16,698 nucleotides of DNA from Pseudomonadota bacterium (GCA_023426365.1 JAFAAW010000125.1:1-16698); one strand, 5' to 3'; shown: positions 1-6,986, counted from the first letter of the stretch. Notes: a model not told the origin generated them from the sequence alone. Numbers and translations are program-made.

Positions 1-41
1 CGACCCGCCGGTGTCAGAACGGCATTCTTGTGGATGCCCAT
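1..41 (-). CDS. IS481-family transposase, N-terminal 13 residues (runs off window)
   Basis: The minus-strand ATG at 41-39 follows a strong ribosome binding site (GAGGGGGACCGA just upstream). It opens a frame reading MGIHKNAVLTPAG before the window ends. This closely resembles the typical start of IS481 transposases (M-x-IHKNA-x-LTP-x-GR), whose N-terminus forms a helix-turn-helix DNA-binding region ahead of a DDE catalytic core. Only the first codons are present, so intactness and catalytic residues cannot be judged. The terminal repeat at 122 and the CTAG target support the call. Confidence 0.7.
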   Translation of the reverse strand, partial: MGIHKNAVLTPAG

Positions 42-122
42 TCGGTCCCCCTCAGTAGCCAAAGTGTCGCAACTTCAGCTTCCACGGATCAGACCGAGTG
101 GGCAACCTCCTGAGACTTCACA
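1..122 (-). mobile_element. End of an IS481-family-like insertion sequence (partial)
   Basis: Read on the minus strand, the element begins at 122 with TGTGAAGTCTCAGG, a TGT-type terminus as expected of IS481-like elements. A transposase start follows 81 bases inside. The six bases just outside (123-128) are CCTAGC, which fits the NCTAGN target duplicated by IS481 itself. The rest of the element lies outside the window, so the second inverted repeat and second target copy cannot be seen. The family call rests mainly on the transposase N-terminus. Confidence 0.72.
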
Positions 123-127
123 CCTAG

Positions 128-221
128 CGCTTGTAATTCTTGCCCTCGCCGGGCGCCGCCTCCGGCGGCTTGGCCGCGCCCGCAAGGGGCGCCAGAGCAA
201 CGCGCCTCATATCCAAGGCGC
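128..221 (+). repeat. Three-hairpin intergenic repeat, copy A
   Basis: The copy has CTTG at 131, the core GCCCTCGCCGGGC at 142-154, then three stem-loops. Hairpin 1 is GCCGCC/GGCGGC with loop TCC (155-169). Hairpin 2 is GCGCCC/GGGCGC with loop GCAAG (176-192). Hairpin 3 is GCGCCT/AGGCGC with an 8-base loop (202-221). It lies directly downstream of the debranching enzyme stop (228-230). The IS481-like insertion at 122 has probably cut off whatever preceded it. Copies B (10262-10356) and C (12088-12174) share the core and the order but have different stem sequences. Confidence 0.75.
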
Positions 222-227
222 ATCACT

Positions 228-2189
228 CTAGGCCGCGACCACCCAGGCGCGCAGCCACTCGGCCACGCTCCAGCCCTGGGCGGTGCAGCCGCGCGGGCTG
301 TGGGGCGGGTCGCCGTCGAACACCTCGGCGATGGTGCCGACGCAATAATCCGACAGATGCGGCAGCATGCCGGCCAGCACCCCGCGCGCGCCCGCGCGAT
401 CGTCGGGCCACACCTTCAGCCAGGCATCGATGAACGGCCCCAGCAGGAACGGCCATACCGTGCCCTGGTGGTAGGCGCCGTCGCGGGCCAGTTGGTCGCC
501 ATCGAAACGGCCGCGATAGGCGGGATGGTCGGACGGCAGCGAGCGCAGCCCGAACGGCACCAGCAGACGGTCGCGCGCCACCTCGACCACCCGGCGCCAG
601 TGGCGGCGGTCCAGCACCGGATTGGGCAGCGACACGGCGAAAAGCTGGTTGGGGCGCAGCAGCGGCGATTCGCCCGCGTCGCCGTCGATCACGTCGTACA
701 GATAGCCGCCCTCGGCGAACCAGAAGCGGGCGTTGAAGGAGTCGCGGACGCGGTCGGCGGCGACGGCTATGCGGTCGGCATCGGCGGTCTTGCCGGTTTC
801 CGCCAGCCAGCGCGCCATGACGCACAGCGCGTTGTACCACAGCGCATTGATCTCGACCGGCTTGCCCCGGCGCGGCGTGACCACCCAATCGCCGACGATG
901 GCATCCATCCAGGTCAGTTGATAGCCCTCGGCCGCCGCGCGCAGCAGGCCGTCCTCGGGATCGACGCCGATCCCGTACAGCGTGCCCGCCAGGTGGCGCT
1001 CGATCACCTCTTGCAGCTTGGGCAGGATCAGGTCCAGCGTCTCGGTGTCGCCGGTCTGGGCCACGTAGCGGTCCAGCGCATGGAAGAACCACAAGGTGGC
1101 ATCGGCGGTGTGATAGACCGGCGGCCACGGCCCGTCGGGGATGTTGTCGGGGATCAGCCCGTCCTTGAGATAGCGGGCGAAGGTGCGCAGGGTGTCGCGC
1201 GCCTCGGTCCAGCGGCCGGTCACCAGCATCAGGCCCTCAAGCCCGATCATGGTGTCGCGCCCCCAATCGTTGAACCACGGATAGCCGGCGACGATGCTGC
1301 ACAGCCCGTCGCCCTCGGCCCGCACGCGGGCCAGCAATTCGGGCCGGTTGCGCGGGGTGAAGACGAAGGCGTCGGCCGCCAGCGCCAGTTGGGCGGCCGG
1401 TCCGGCGCGCAGCGCGGGATGGGCGCGCGACAGCAGGCGGCGGCGGCGCTCGCGCTCGGCCGCCAGCGCGGCGTCGGCATCCAGCGCGGTGGCGGTGGCC
1501 CACTCCTCGGTGGACGCCATCAGCGCCAGCCCGCCGGCATCCAGAGTGGCGGCCAGGGTGCCGGGGCTCCACAGCGGCCCACGATCCAGATAGCCGCGCC
1601 CGGTCTCGATCGGATAGGTCGCGTCGCGCCGCGCCGGCGCCGTCCAGTCGCACCGCCAGCCCGCCACCCCCAGGCGCAAGGCGGGCCACGGCGCGCAGGC
1701 GATGTCCACGCGGCCCGCCTCTATTTCGGCCGGCATCGCCTCGATCAAGGGCTGGTCCACGCCCCAATCGGCATGGCGCACATGCAGCCACGGCCGCACC
1801 TCCAGGCCGACCGCCGCGCCGGCCAGCAATTCATAGGCGACGTGCACCGTGTTCTGGCGCCAGGGCATCACCAGACGGCGCTCGATCACCCGGCCATGGC
1901 CTTCGAAACGCCACACCGGCAGCCCCATCTCCAGCCGGAACTGGACCGCCAGATCGAACAGCGGCACCCGGCCCTCGGCCAGCACCAGCACCTCGTCCAC
2001 CACGTCCAGCATGACGGTGCGCCCGCGCGGCGCGTCCAGGGCGGCCACCAGCAGGCCGTCATGGCGGCGGCTGGCGCCCCCCGCCAAGGTGCCCGAGGCA
2101 TAGCCGCCCAGCCCGTTGGTCAGCATCCATTCCTTGCCCTGCCATTGGGCCGGCGCACCGATGACGATATGGGGTTGGGGCATGGTCAT
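228..2189 (-). CDS. Glycogen debranching enzyme (amylo-alpha-1,6-glucosidase type, GH133-like)
   Basis: The 653-residue cytoplasmic protein should hydrolyse alpha-1,6 branch stubs of glycogen or a related glucan. Residues 20-60 (KEWMLTNGLGGYASGT, then a GLLVAAL stretch and GRTVML) match the N-terminal domain of bacterial debranching enzymes. Residues 303-312 (YPWFNDWGRD), 427-429 (WMD), 572-580 (AYHQGTVWP) and 622-640 (EVFDGDPPHSPRG to QGW) match the C-terminal (alpha/alpha)6-barrel catalytic domain, where acidic residues do catalysis. The ATG at 2189 is preferred over an in-frame start 105 bases upstream because AGGAG stands seven bases before it. The gene is divergent from the GGDEF gene. 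No other glycogen genes are in view. Confidence 0.9.
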   Translation of the reverse strand: MTMPQPHIVIGAPAQWQGKEWMLTNGLGGYASGTLAGGASRRHDGLLVAALDAPRGRTVMLDVVDEVLVLAEGRVPLFDLAVQFRLEMGLPVWRFEGHGRVIERRLVMPWRQNTVHVAYELLAGAAVGLEVRPWLHVRHADWGVDQPLIEAMPAEIEAGRVDIACAPWPALRLGVAGWRCDWTAPARRDATYPIETGRGYLDRGPLWSPGTLAATLDAGGLALMASTEEWATATALDADAALAAERERRRRLLSRAHPALRAGPAAQLALAADAFVFTPRNRPELLARVRAEGDGLCSIVAGYPWFNDWGRDTMIGLEGLMLVTGRWTEARDTLRTFARYLKDGLIPDNIPDGPWPPVYHTADATLWFFHALDRYVAQTGDTETLDLILPKLQEVIERHLAGTLYGIGVDPEDGLLRAAAEGYQLTWMDAIVGDWVVTPRRGKPVEINALWYNALCVMARWLAETGKTADADRIAVAADRVRDSFNARFWFAEGGYLYDVIDGDAGESPLLRPNQLFAVSLPNPVLDRRHWRRVVEVARDRLLVPFGLRSLPSDHPAYRGRFDGDQLARDGAYHQGTVWPFLLGPFIDAWLKVWPDDRAGARGVLAGMLPHLSDYCVGTIAEVFDGDPPHSPRGCTAQGWSVAEWLRAWVVAA

Positions 2190-2254
2190 GGCCGTTCTCC
2201 TGCTGGTCGTCCATGGTGGGACCACGCGGCCCCCGCTGTCCAGTGGGCACGCCC

Positions 2255-2283
2255 TTGAACTCGAAAGAGGTAAACACGATATC
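2255..2283 (+). promoter_or_regulatory. Weak candidate sigma70 promoter for the GGDEF gene
   Basis: TTGAAC (2255-2260) is followed after 17 bases by GATATC (2278-2283), within the 131-base divergent intergenic region. The -35 is good and the -10 is poor, so this is only a candidate. Confidence 0.25.
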
Positions 2284-2320
2284 TCTATGGACACCCGTCA
2301 TCATGGGTGGGCAGGTGACC

Positions 2321-3844
2321 ATGCTCGTTACACGCACCGTCCCCATCGGTCGCGTCCGCACCCAGGGATGGCTGGTGCTTGCGGTGCTGACCGCCGCGAC
2401 CCTGGCCACCTTCACGCTGCTGGCGTGGCGGGACCTGGAGACGCGCCACGACGCCGCGGCCCGCCAGGGCCATGACACCGCCTGGTATGTGGGCCGCAGC
2501 GTGTCCGACAAGTTCCACCAATACGACCGCCAACTGGGCCTGATCGCCGCCGAGGTTGCCAGCAGCGGCGGCTTCGACACCGACACCGTCTGGCGGCTGA
2601 TGGGGCTGGCTATCCAGTCCACGCCGGAGGTGCGCTCGATCGGCCTGTACGACGCCGAGGGCCGCATCGTCCAGCACAGCGACCGCCGCGGCGGCTTCCC
2701 CACCATTTCGGTGGCCGACCGCGAATATTTCCGTCAGTTGCGCGACAATCCGGCACTGGGGGCGGTGATCTCGCGCCCCTTCGCCAGCCGCGTCCACAGC
2801 CATGTCATCATCGCGCTGGCCCGCGCCGTGCGCGATGCCGACGGCGGCTTCATCGGCGTCGCCCTGGCCGCCGTGTCGCCCGAGGCGTTCGACCTGCTGG
2901 GCGGGCTGCCCAACCTGCCGCGCGGCAGCGCCATCTCCATCCATCGCCGCGATGGCATCAACCTGTTCCGGGCGCCGCTCTTGCCGGACCAGATCGGCGT
3001 GGACCTGTCCGATACGCCGCTGTTCGCCAGCGCGTTGCCAAAGGCGGAATTCGGCATCACCGACACCGGCCCCGGCGGCAGCCGCATGGACGGCACCAGC
3101 CGCATGCTGGCCTATCGCACGCTGGAGGATTGGCCGCTGGTGGTGGTGGTCGGCATTCCCCGCGCCGAGGTTCTGGGCGAATGGCGCGACGCCTGGGCGC
3201 GCAACGCCATGCTGGTGGGGCTGGCGCTGATCGGCTTCTCGTGGCTGGCGACCATCGTGCAGCGCCAGATCACCGGACGGCTCGAGGCGGAACTCTCGCT
3301 CAGCCGTCAGGAATTGCAGCACCGCGCCCAGGTCGAGGTCGAGCTGCGCCGCTGGGCCACCACCGACGCGCTGACCGGCATGGCCAACCGCCGCCACTTC
3401 CTGGAATTATGCGAGCGCGAAATGCAGCGCGCCCAACGCTATGGCCGGCCGATGACGGTGGCGATCTTCGACGTGGACCTGTTCAAGCGCATCAATGACG
3501 GGTTCGGCCATGCCACCGGCGACCGCGCCCTGCGTGCCATCGCCCAGACCACCCAGGCCAGCTTGCGCGAAACCGACCATGCCGGGCGCCTGGGCGGCGA
3601 GGAATTCGGGCTGCTGCTGCCGGAAACCGATCTGGCCGGCGCCGCCGAGCTGGCCGAGCGCCTGCGCGCCGCCATTGCCGCGATCCGGCTGGAAGCGGGC
3701 GGCCGCGCCGTGCCGCTGACCGTCAGCATCGGGCTGGCCGGCCTGTCGCCCGCCGACCCGTCGGTGGACGCGCTGTTCGCCCGTGCCGACCAGGCCATGT
3801 ACCGCGCCAAGCAATCGGGCCGCGACCGCGTCGCCGTGGCCTGA
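2321..3844 (+). CDS. Membrane-bound diguanylate cyclase with periplasmic Cache/PDC-like sensor
   Basis: This 507-residue protein should make cyclic di-GMP from two GTP. A short basic N-terminus precedes transmembrane segment 1 (about 17-36). A periplasmic region (about 40-290) follows, of the size and pattern of a double Cache/PDC sensor. Transmembrane segment 2 is at about 296-316, then a short helical linker with heptad character, then the GGDEF domain (about 345-507). The active-site motif is GGEEF at 425-429. RETD at 416-419 sits exactly five residues before it, matching the inhibitory I-site (RxxD), so product feedback is likely. No EAL domain is present. The ATG at 2321 is chosen for its AGG five bases upstream and for placing transmembrane segment 1 near the N-terminus; ATG 2303 is possible. 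Confidence 0.9.
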   Translation: MLVTRTVPIGRVRTQGWLVLAVLTAATLATFTLLAWRDLETRHDAAARQGHDTAWYVGRSVSDKFHQYDRQLGLIAAEVASSGGFDTDTVWRLMGLAIQSTPEVRSIGLYDAEGRIVQHSDRRGGFPTISVADREYFRQLRDNPALGAVISRPFASRVHSHVIIALARAVRDADGGFIGVALAAVSPEAFDLLGGLPNLPRGSAISIHRRDGINLFRAPLLPDQIGVDLSDTPLFASALPKAEFGITDTGPGGSRMDGTSRMLAYRTLEDWPLVVVVGIPRAEVLGEWRDAWARNAMLVGLALIGFSWLATIVQRQITGRLEAELSLSRQELQHRAQVEVELRRWATTDALTGMANRRHFLELCEREMQRAQRYGRPMTVAIFDVDLFKRINDGFGHATGDRALRAIAQTTQASLRETDHAGRLGGEEFGLLLPETDLAGAAELAERLRAAIAAIRLEAGGRAVPLTVSIGLAGLSPADPSVDALFARADQAMYRAKQSGRDRVAVA

Positions 3845-3891
3845 ACCCGCGCCCCGGAAGAACGGGCGGCGCGGCGATGCTGCAGCGCACA

Positions 3892-3933
3892 CTGATCCAA
3901 ATCAAAGCGAACACGCGCACTCCCTGCTAGGGT
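3892..3933 (+). promoter_or_regulatory. FNR/FixK-type box with class II promoter geometry
   Basis: CTGATCCAAATCAA (3892-3905) matches the FNR-family consensus TTGATNNNNATCAA at all but the first base. Its centre is 3898.5. A class II site centred at -41.5 predicts a start near 3940 and a -10 at 3928-3933. The sequence there is TAGGGT, preceded by TG one base earlier, an extended -10. The box stands about 70 bases before the microprotein start. FNR and FixK/Dnr sites cannot be told apart by sequence alone. Confidence 0.65.
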
Positions 3934-3973
3934 CGGCCACCATCAAGCGAGACCCGATAGGGGGAGATCTATA

Positions 3974-4078
3974 ATGGTTCTCGACAATGAAGCGCTCATC
4001 GCCCTTGGCTTCCTGGTCAGCATCCTGGTCGTGACCGGCGGATTGCTTTGGTTCGTGGTCAGCCGCCTGAACCGCTAG
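3974..4078 (+). CDS. 34-residue single-span membrane microprotein, unrecognised
   Basis: A start codon with a strong ribosome binding site (GGGGGAGA, seven bases upstream) opens a 34-residue frame ending at TAG 4078. The peptide has a short acidic N-terminus (MVLDNEA), one hydrophobic helix of about 22 residues (about 8-29, ending LLWFVV) and a basic tail (SRLNR). This suggests an N-out, C-in topology by the positive-inside rule. It has its own FNR-type promoter and terminator, so it looks like a one-gene unit induced at low oxygen. Size and layout resemble accessory subunits of respiratory complexes (CcoQ/FixQ- or CydX-like), but I do not recognise a specific family. A chance frame is unlikely given the flanking signals. 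Confidence 0.68.
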   Translation: MVLDNEALIALGFLVSILVVTGGLLWFVVSRLNR

Positions 4079-4155
4079 GCGCGAGGGGGCGCCGCCCGGG
4101 CGCCCGCCAAAACCCATCCGGGCATCGCGGCAGGAGCGCGCCGCGTTTTCATCCA

Positions 4156-4190
4156 CCCCCGGCCAGGGACTCAGCCGGGGGTTTTCTTTT
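4156..4190 (+). terminator. Rho-independent terminator of the microprotein gene
   Basis: CCCCCGGC (4156-4163) pairs with GCCGGGGG (4174-4181) across a 10-base loop and is followed by TTTTCTTTT (4182-4190). It overlaps the last codons and stop of the minus-strand ribbon-helix-helix gene, which therefore encodes the tract on its other strand. Confidence 0.85.
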
Positions 4191-4383
4191 GGAGATTTTC
4201 CAGAACGAAAACCCGGATGGCGGAAGACAGATTGCCCTGCCGGCCCAGGTCGATTTCCGCCACCAACTGGTTCAGCGACAGCCCGCGATCCTGGGCGATG
4301 GCCTTGAGGGCGTCCCAGAACGGGGGTTCCAGCGTCACGCTGGTGGCGTGGCCGGCAATGACGATGGATCGCTTCTTGAGCAT
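4171..4383 (-). CDS. Ribbon-helix-helix domain protein (RHH_4-like, 70 aa)
   Basis: The 70-residue protein begins MLKKRSIVIAGHATSVTLE and continues with PFWDALKAIAQDRGLSLNQL. This matches the short alphaproteobacterial ribbon-helix-helix family: a beta strand with basic and small residues, then two helices. Such proteins usually dimerise and bind DNA as transcription regulators; the target here is unknown. The ATG at 4383 is chosen because the conserved domain starts there; a GTG one codon earlier is possible, and the ribosome binding site is weak either way. It diverges from csbD with 63 bases between the starts. Its 3' end lies inside the microprotein terminator. No partner toxin is adjacent, so a toxin-antitoxin role is not supported. 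Confidence 0.82.
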   Translation of the reverse strand: MLKKRSIVIAGHATSVTLEPPFWDALKAIAQDRGLSLNQLVAEIDLGRQGNLSSAIRVFVLENLQKKTPG

Positions 4384-4390
4384 CACTTTC

Positions 4391-4416
4391 GGAACCTTCG
4401 CCTCTCCATCGGTGTT
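4391..4416 (+). promoter_or_regulatory. EcfG-like general stress promoter for the CsbD gene
   Basis: GGAAC (4391-4395), 17 bases, then TGTT (4413-4416). The alphaproteobacterial EcfG consensus is GGAAC-N16/17-CGTT, so one base of nine differs. It reads toward the CsbD gene, which starts at 4447. CsbD-type genes are commonly part of the general stress response, so the context agrees. Confidence 0.5.
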
Positions 4417-4446
4417 GACGCATCGACACATGTGACGGAGGACGGC

Positions 4447-4647
4447 ATGAACTGGGATCAGGTCAAAGGCAATTGGACCGAATTCAAGGGCAAGGTCAAG
4501 CAGCAGTGGGGCGAACTCACCGACGACGACCTGGACCGCATGGCCGGCCAGCGCGACCAGTTGGTCGGGCAGATCCAGAAACGCTATGGCACCACCCGTG
4601 AAGAGGCCGAGCGCCGGGTCAGCGAGTGGGAGGGATCGCTCCACTGA
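4447..4647 (+). CDS. CsbD family stress-response protein (66 aa)
   Basis: The small hydrophilic protein starts MNWDQVKGNWTEFKGKVKQQ and contains WGELTDDDLDRMAGQRDQLVG, the hallmark of the CsbD family. These are abundant, probably helical stress proteins whose biochemical role is unknown. The length is normal for the family. GGAGG stands five bases before the ATG. An EcfG-like promoter upstream suggests control by the PhyR-EcfG general stress system. It converges with fumC; a GC-rich region with an 11-12 bp inverted repeat separates them. Confidence 0.92.
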   Translation: MNWDQVKGNWTEFKGKVKQQWGELTDDDLDRMAGQRDQLVGQIQKRYGTTREEAERRVSEWEGSLH

Positions 4648-4677
4648 ACCGAACGGGGGGCATGACCGGCGGGGGAA

Positions 4678-4703
4678 GGCGGTCCCGCCGCGGCGGGGCC
4701 GCC
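4678..4703. terminator. GC-rich inverted repeat between convergent csbD and fumC ends
   Basis: GGCGGTCCCGCC (4678-4689) can pair with GGCGGGGCCGCC (4692-4703) with one G-U pair, leaving an effective loop of four bases. No thymine tract follows on either strand. It may stall or protect transcripts from either side rather than act as a classical terminator. Confidence 0.4.
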
Positions 4704-4747
4704 CCTGCCGGAGGCGGGTAAGGGGCGGCCGGCCGCGGGGCGCGCCA

Positions 4748-4787
4748 GCCTATCTCGGCCCCAGCGCCGGCCTATCTCGGTCCCAGC
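4748..4787. repeat. 22-base tandem duplication at the fumC stop codon
   Basis: GCCTATCTCGGCCCCAGC (4748-4765) recurs at 4770-4787 with one base changed (period 22). The second copy contains the fumC stop and its last codons; the first is just downstream of the gene and repeats the stop triplet. Confidence 0.8.
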
Positions 4788-6163
4788 ATGGCCTGGGGCT
4801 GCACCCAGGCGTCGAACTGTTCGGCGGTGATCAGGCCCAGGCCCAGGGCGGCGTCGCGCAGGCTCAGACCCTCGGCATGGGCCCTCTTGGCGATGGCGGC
4901 GGCGGCGTCGTAGCCGATATGGGGGTTCAGCGCGGTGACCAGCATCAGCGAGCGGTCCAGCAACTGGGCGATGCGCTCGCGGTCGGCCTCCAGCCCCTCG
5001 ACACAGCGCAGCCGGAAGCTGTCGGCGGCGTCGGCCAGCAAACCGGCCGAATGCAGGACGTTGACGATGATCACCGGCTTGTAGGCGTTGAGTTGCAGAT
5101 GCCCCTGGCTGCCCGCCACCGTCGCCGCCACGTGGTTTCCCATCACCTGACAGCACACCATGGACAGCGCCTCGGCCTGGGTCGGGTTGACCTTGCCGGG
5201 CATGATGGACGATCCCGGCTCGTTGGCGGGCAGGACCAGTTCGCCCAGGCCGCAGCGCGGCCCCGATCCCAGCAGGCGGACATCGTTGGCCAGCTTCATC
5301 AGCGCCACGGCGGCGGCATTGAGCGCGCCCGACACCGCCACCAGCGCGTCATGGGCGGCGATGGCGGCGTATTTGTCGGCGGCCGGGCGAAAGGCCAGGC
5401 CGGTCAGCGCCGCCATTTCCTCGGCGAAGGCCAGGTCGAAGCCGGCCGGCGCGTTCAGGCCGGTGCCCACGGCGGTGCCGCCCTGGGCCAGATCCAGCAA
5501 TTCCACGCCCGCCTGGGCCAGCCGGGCATGGGCGGCGCGGACCTGGGCCGCCCATGCCCCCACCTCGGCCTCCAGGGTCAGCGGGGTGGCATCCTGAAGA
5601 TGGGTGCGGCCGATCTTGACGATGCCGGCGAACTGGCCGGCCTTGGCCTCCAGCGCCGTGGCCAGCCGGTCCAGCGCCGGCAGCACGCGGCCGGTCAATT
5701 GCTCGGCGGCCGCCACGTGCATGGCGGTGGGAAAGCCGTCATTGGACGACTGGCTACGGTTGACGTGGTCGTTGGGATGCACCGGCGCCTTGGCCCCCGC
5801 CTCGCCCCCCAGCATCTGGTTGGCGCGGTTGGCGATCACCTCGTTGGCGTTCATGTTGCTTTGGGTGCCCGAGCCGGTCTGCCACGGCACCAGCGGGAAA
5901 TGGTCGATCATCGACAGGTCGGCCACCTCGGCCGCCGCCGCGTCGATGGCGCGCGCCAGTTCGGCGGGCAGCGCGCCCAGCCGGGCATTGGCCCGCGCCG
6001 CCGCCTGCTTGACCAGTCCCAGCGCACGGACCAGCGGCGGCGGCATGCGTTGCTCGCCGATGGGGAAATTGCCCAGCGAACGCTGGGTCTGCGCCCCCCA
6101 CAGCCGGTCAGCGGGCACCGCCACCGCCCCCATGCTGTCGCTTTCCATTCGGACAGGTCCCAT
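4772..6163 (-). CDS. fumC: Class II fumarate hydratase
   Basis: The 463-residue protein interconverts fumarate and L-malate in the TCA cycle and works as a cytoplasmic homotetramer without an iron-sulfur cluster. The superfamily signature GSSIMPGKVNP is at 317-327, with the catalytic serine in its loop. TGSGTQSNMNANEV (97-110), SSND (139-142) and GRTHLQDATP (185-194) are the other active-site segments. The length is close to E. coli FumC (467). The ATG at 6163 has GGAGG seven bases upstream; a later in-frame ATG is less well placed. A second, unrelated class I fumarase is at 10365-11981. The product could in principle be another aspartase/fumarase member, but the motifs fit FumC best. Confidence 0.93.
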   Translation of the reverse strand: MGPVRMESDSMGAVAVPADRLWGAQTQRSLGNFPIGEQRMPPPLVRALGLVKQAAARANARLGALPAELARAIDAAAAEVADLSMIDHFPLVPWQTGSGTQSNMNANEVIANRANQMLGGEAGAKAPVHPNDHVNRSQSSNDGFPTAMHVAAAEQLTGRVLPALDRLATALEAKAGQFAGIVKIGRTHLQDATPLTLEAEVGAWAAQVRAAHARLAQAGVELLDLAQGGTAVGTGLNAPAGFDLAFAEEMAALTGLAFRPAADKYAAIAAHDALVAVSGALNAAAVALMKLANDVRLLGSGPRCGLGELVLPANEPGSSIMPGKVNPTQAEALSMVCCQVMGNHVAATVAGSQGHLQLNAYKPVIIVNVLHSAGLLADAADSFRLRCVEGLEADRERIAQLLDRSLMLVTALNPHIGYDAAAAIAKRAHAEGLSLRDAALGLGLITAEQFDAWVQPQAMLGPR

Positions 6164-6356
6164 TGCGTGCCCTCCGCCTAGCGCCTTTCATCCCATATGG
6201 TGTGCACCGGCCCAAAGGACAGGCAACCATCCGAACGTCCGGCACCAGTGGAGGAACGACGCCGCCCCGGCGCAAGGACAAGCCATTGATCCGCAACCGA
6301 ACATCGCCCGCAAATGTCGCCAAATTTTCAAGGCGGCGCGGTGGAAAGGGCGCAAA

Positions 6357-6376
6357 TTCGGACATTACCATCCGAA
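6357..6376. promoter_or_regulatory. Inverted repeat TTCGGA-N8-TCCGAA before the first FlaF-like gene
   Basis: TTCGGA (6357-6362) and TCCGAA (6371-6376) form a perfect 6+6 inverted repeat about 40 bases before the start at 6416. The 12-mer ACCATCCGAACG that includes the right arm also occurs at 6226-6237. TCCGAA appears again at 6903-6908 before the second paralogue. This could be an operator; no known regulator is assigned. Confidence 0.35.
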
Positions 6377-6415
6377 CGATGCCCCCAGCCGGACCGACAT
6401 CATGGGAGGACAAGG

Positions 6416-6844
6416 ATGCACCGTGCCCAGCGCGACCGCCTGACGCCGGCGGAAAGCGGCGCCCTGGCCCTGGCCGAAGCCGCCAGCCAGTTGGACAGAG
6501 CCGACCAGCCGGACACGTTCCTGCGGGCGCTCGAGCGCAACCGCCAGGTCTGGCAAAACATCAAGGAGCTGGCGGCCCGCCATAACTGGGACGTCCCCAC
6601 CGCCCGGCTGGCCGATTACGCCCTGACCACCGCGCGCAAGATGGGGCGCGGCGTCGCCGACGACCAATTGACCACCCTGATCGACATCAACCGCCGGGTT
6701 TCCAACCAGCTGGCCGGCGGCGACATCGAGCGCATCCGCGAGCGGGCCTATTTCATCTGGGAAAGCCGGGGACGCCCGCATGGCCAGGACCTGGACCACT
6801 GGCTGCTTGCCGAGATGGAGAGCCAGGGCCGCCAGCGCCACTGA
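6416..6844 (+). CDS. FlaF-like domain fused to DUF2934, paralogue 1
   Basis: The 142-residue soluble protein has two parts. Residues about 16-100 follow the FlaF pattern: FLRALERNRQVW (35-46), a proline at 61, a helix with ADYALTTARK, then LIDINR (88-93) and a leucine soon after. FlaF is an alphaproteobacterial regulator of flagellin production. Residues about 104-135 (IRERAYFIWESRGRPHG, then LDHWLLAEME) fit DUF2934, a small domain of unknown function. GGGAGGA precedes the ATG by five bases. A paralogue follows 142 bases downstream in the same direction. No flagellar genes are nearby, so a flagellar role is inference. The DUF2934 call is firmer than the FlaF call. Confidence 0.75.
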   Translation: MHRAQRDRLTPAESGALALAEAASQLDRADQPDTFLRALERNRQVWQNIKELAARHNWDVPTARLADYALTTARKMGRGVADDQLTTLIDINRRVSNQLAGGDIERIRERAYFIWESRGRPHGQDLDHWLLAEMESQGRQRH

Positions 6845-6899
6845 CCGCCGCACGGAAGTGGGATACCCCCGTCCTACTCGGCCACCCCCTTACGGATGA

Positions 6900-6927
6900 T
6901 TGTCCGAAGTGCGGCGCCGGGTATAGC
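6900..6927 (+). promoter_or_regulatory. Candidate sigma70 promoter for the second FlaF-like gene
   Basis: TTGTCC (6900-6905), 16 bases, TATAGC (6922-6927), placing the start about 53 bases before the ATG. The -35 overlaps a TCCGAA motif also found in the upstream region of paralogue 1. Confidence 0.4.
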
Positions 6928-6986
6928 GTTCAGGGGTAACCAGAAAGACAGAAGGGCCAGCCGGTCCGCAGGTCAGGGAGAGAGCC

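Noticed and set aside
300..2258. 652-codon open frame on the plus strand, opposite the debranching enzyme
   Set aside because: It is the antisense shadow of a well-conserved gene in GC-rich DNA; the translation is rich in Arg, Gly, His and Gln and shows no domain.
4171..4647. RHH protein with CsbD as a toxin-antitoxin pair
   Set aside because: The genes are divergent, CsbD is not a toxin family, and the RHH type is a common stand-alone chromosomal regulator.
4748..4787. Possible CRISPR-like short repeat at the fumC end
   Set aside because: Only two adjoining units of 22 bases with no spacer; a simple tandem duplication.
4586..6181. 531-codon plus-strand frame opposite fumC
   Set aside because: Shadow of fumC, which has all its active-site motifs; the frame has no recognisable domain and overlaps csbD in another frame.
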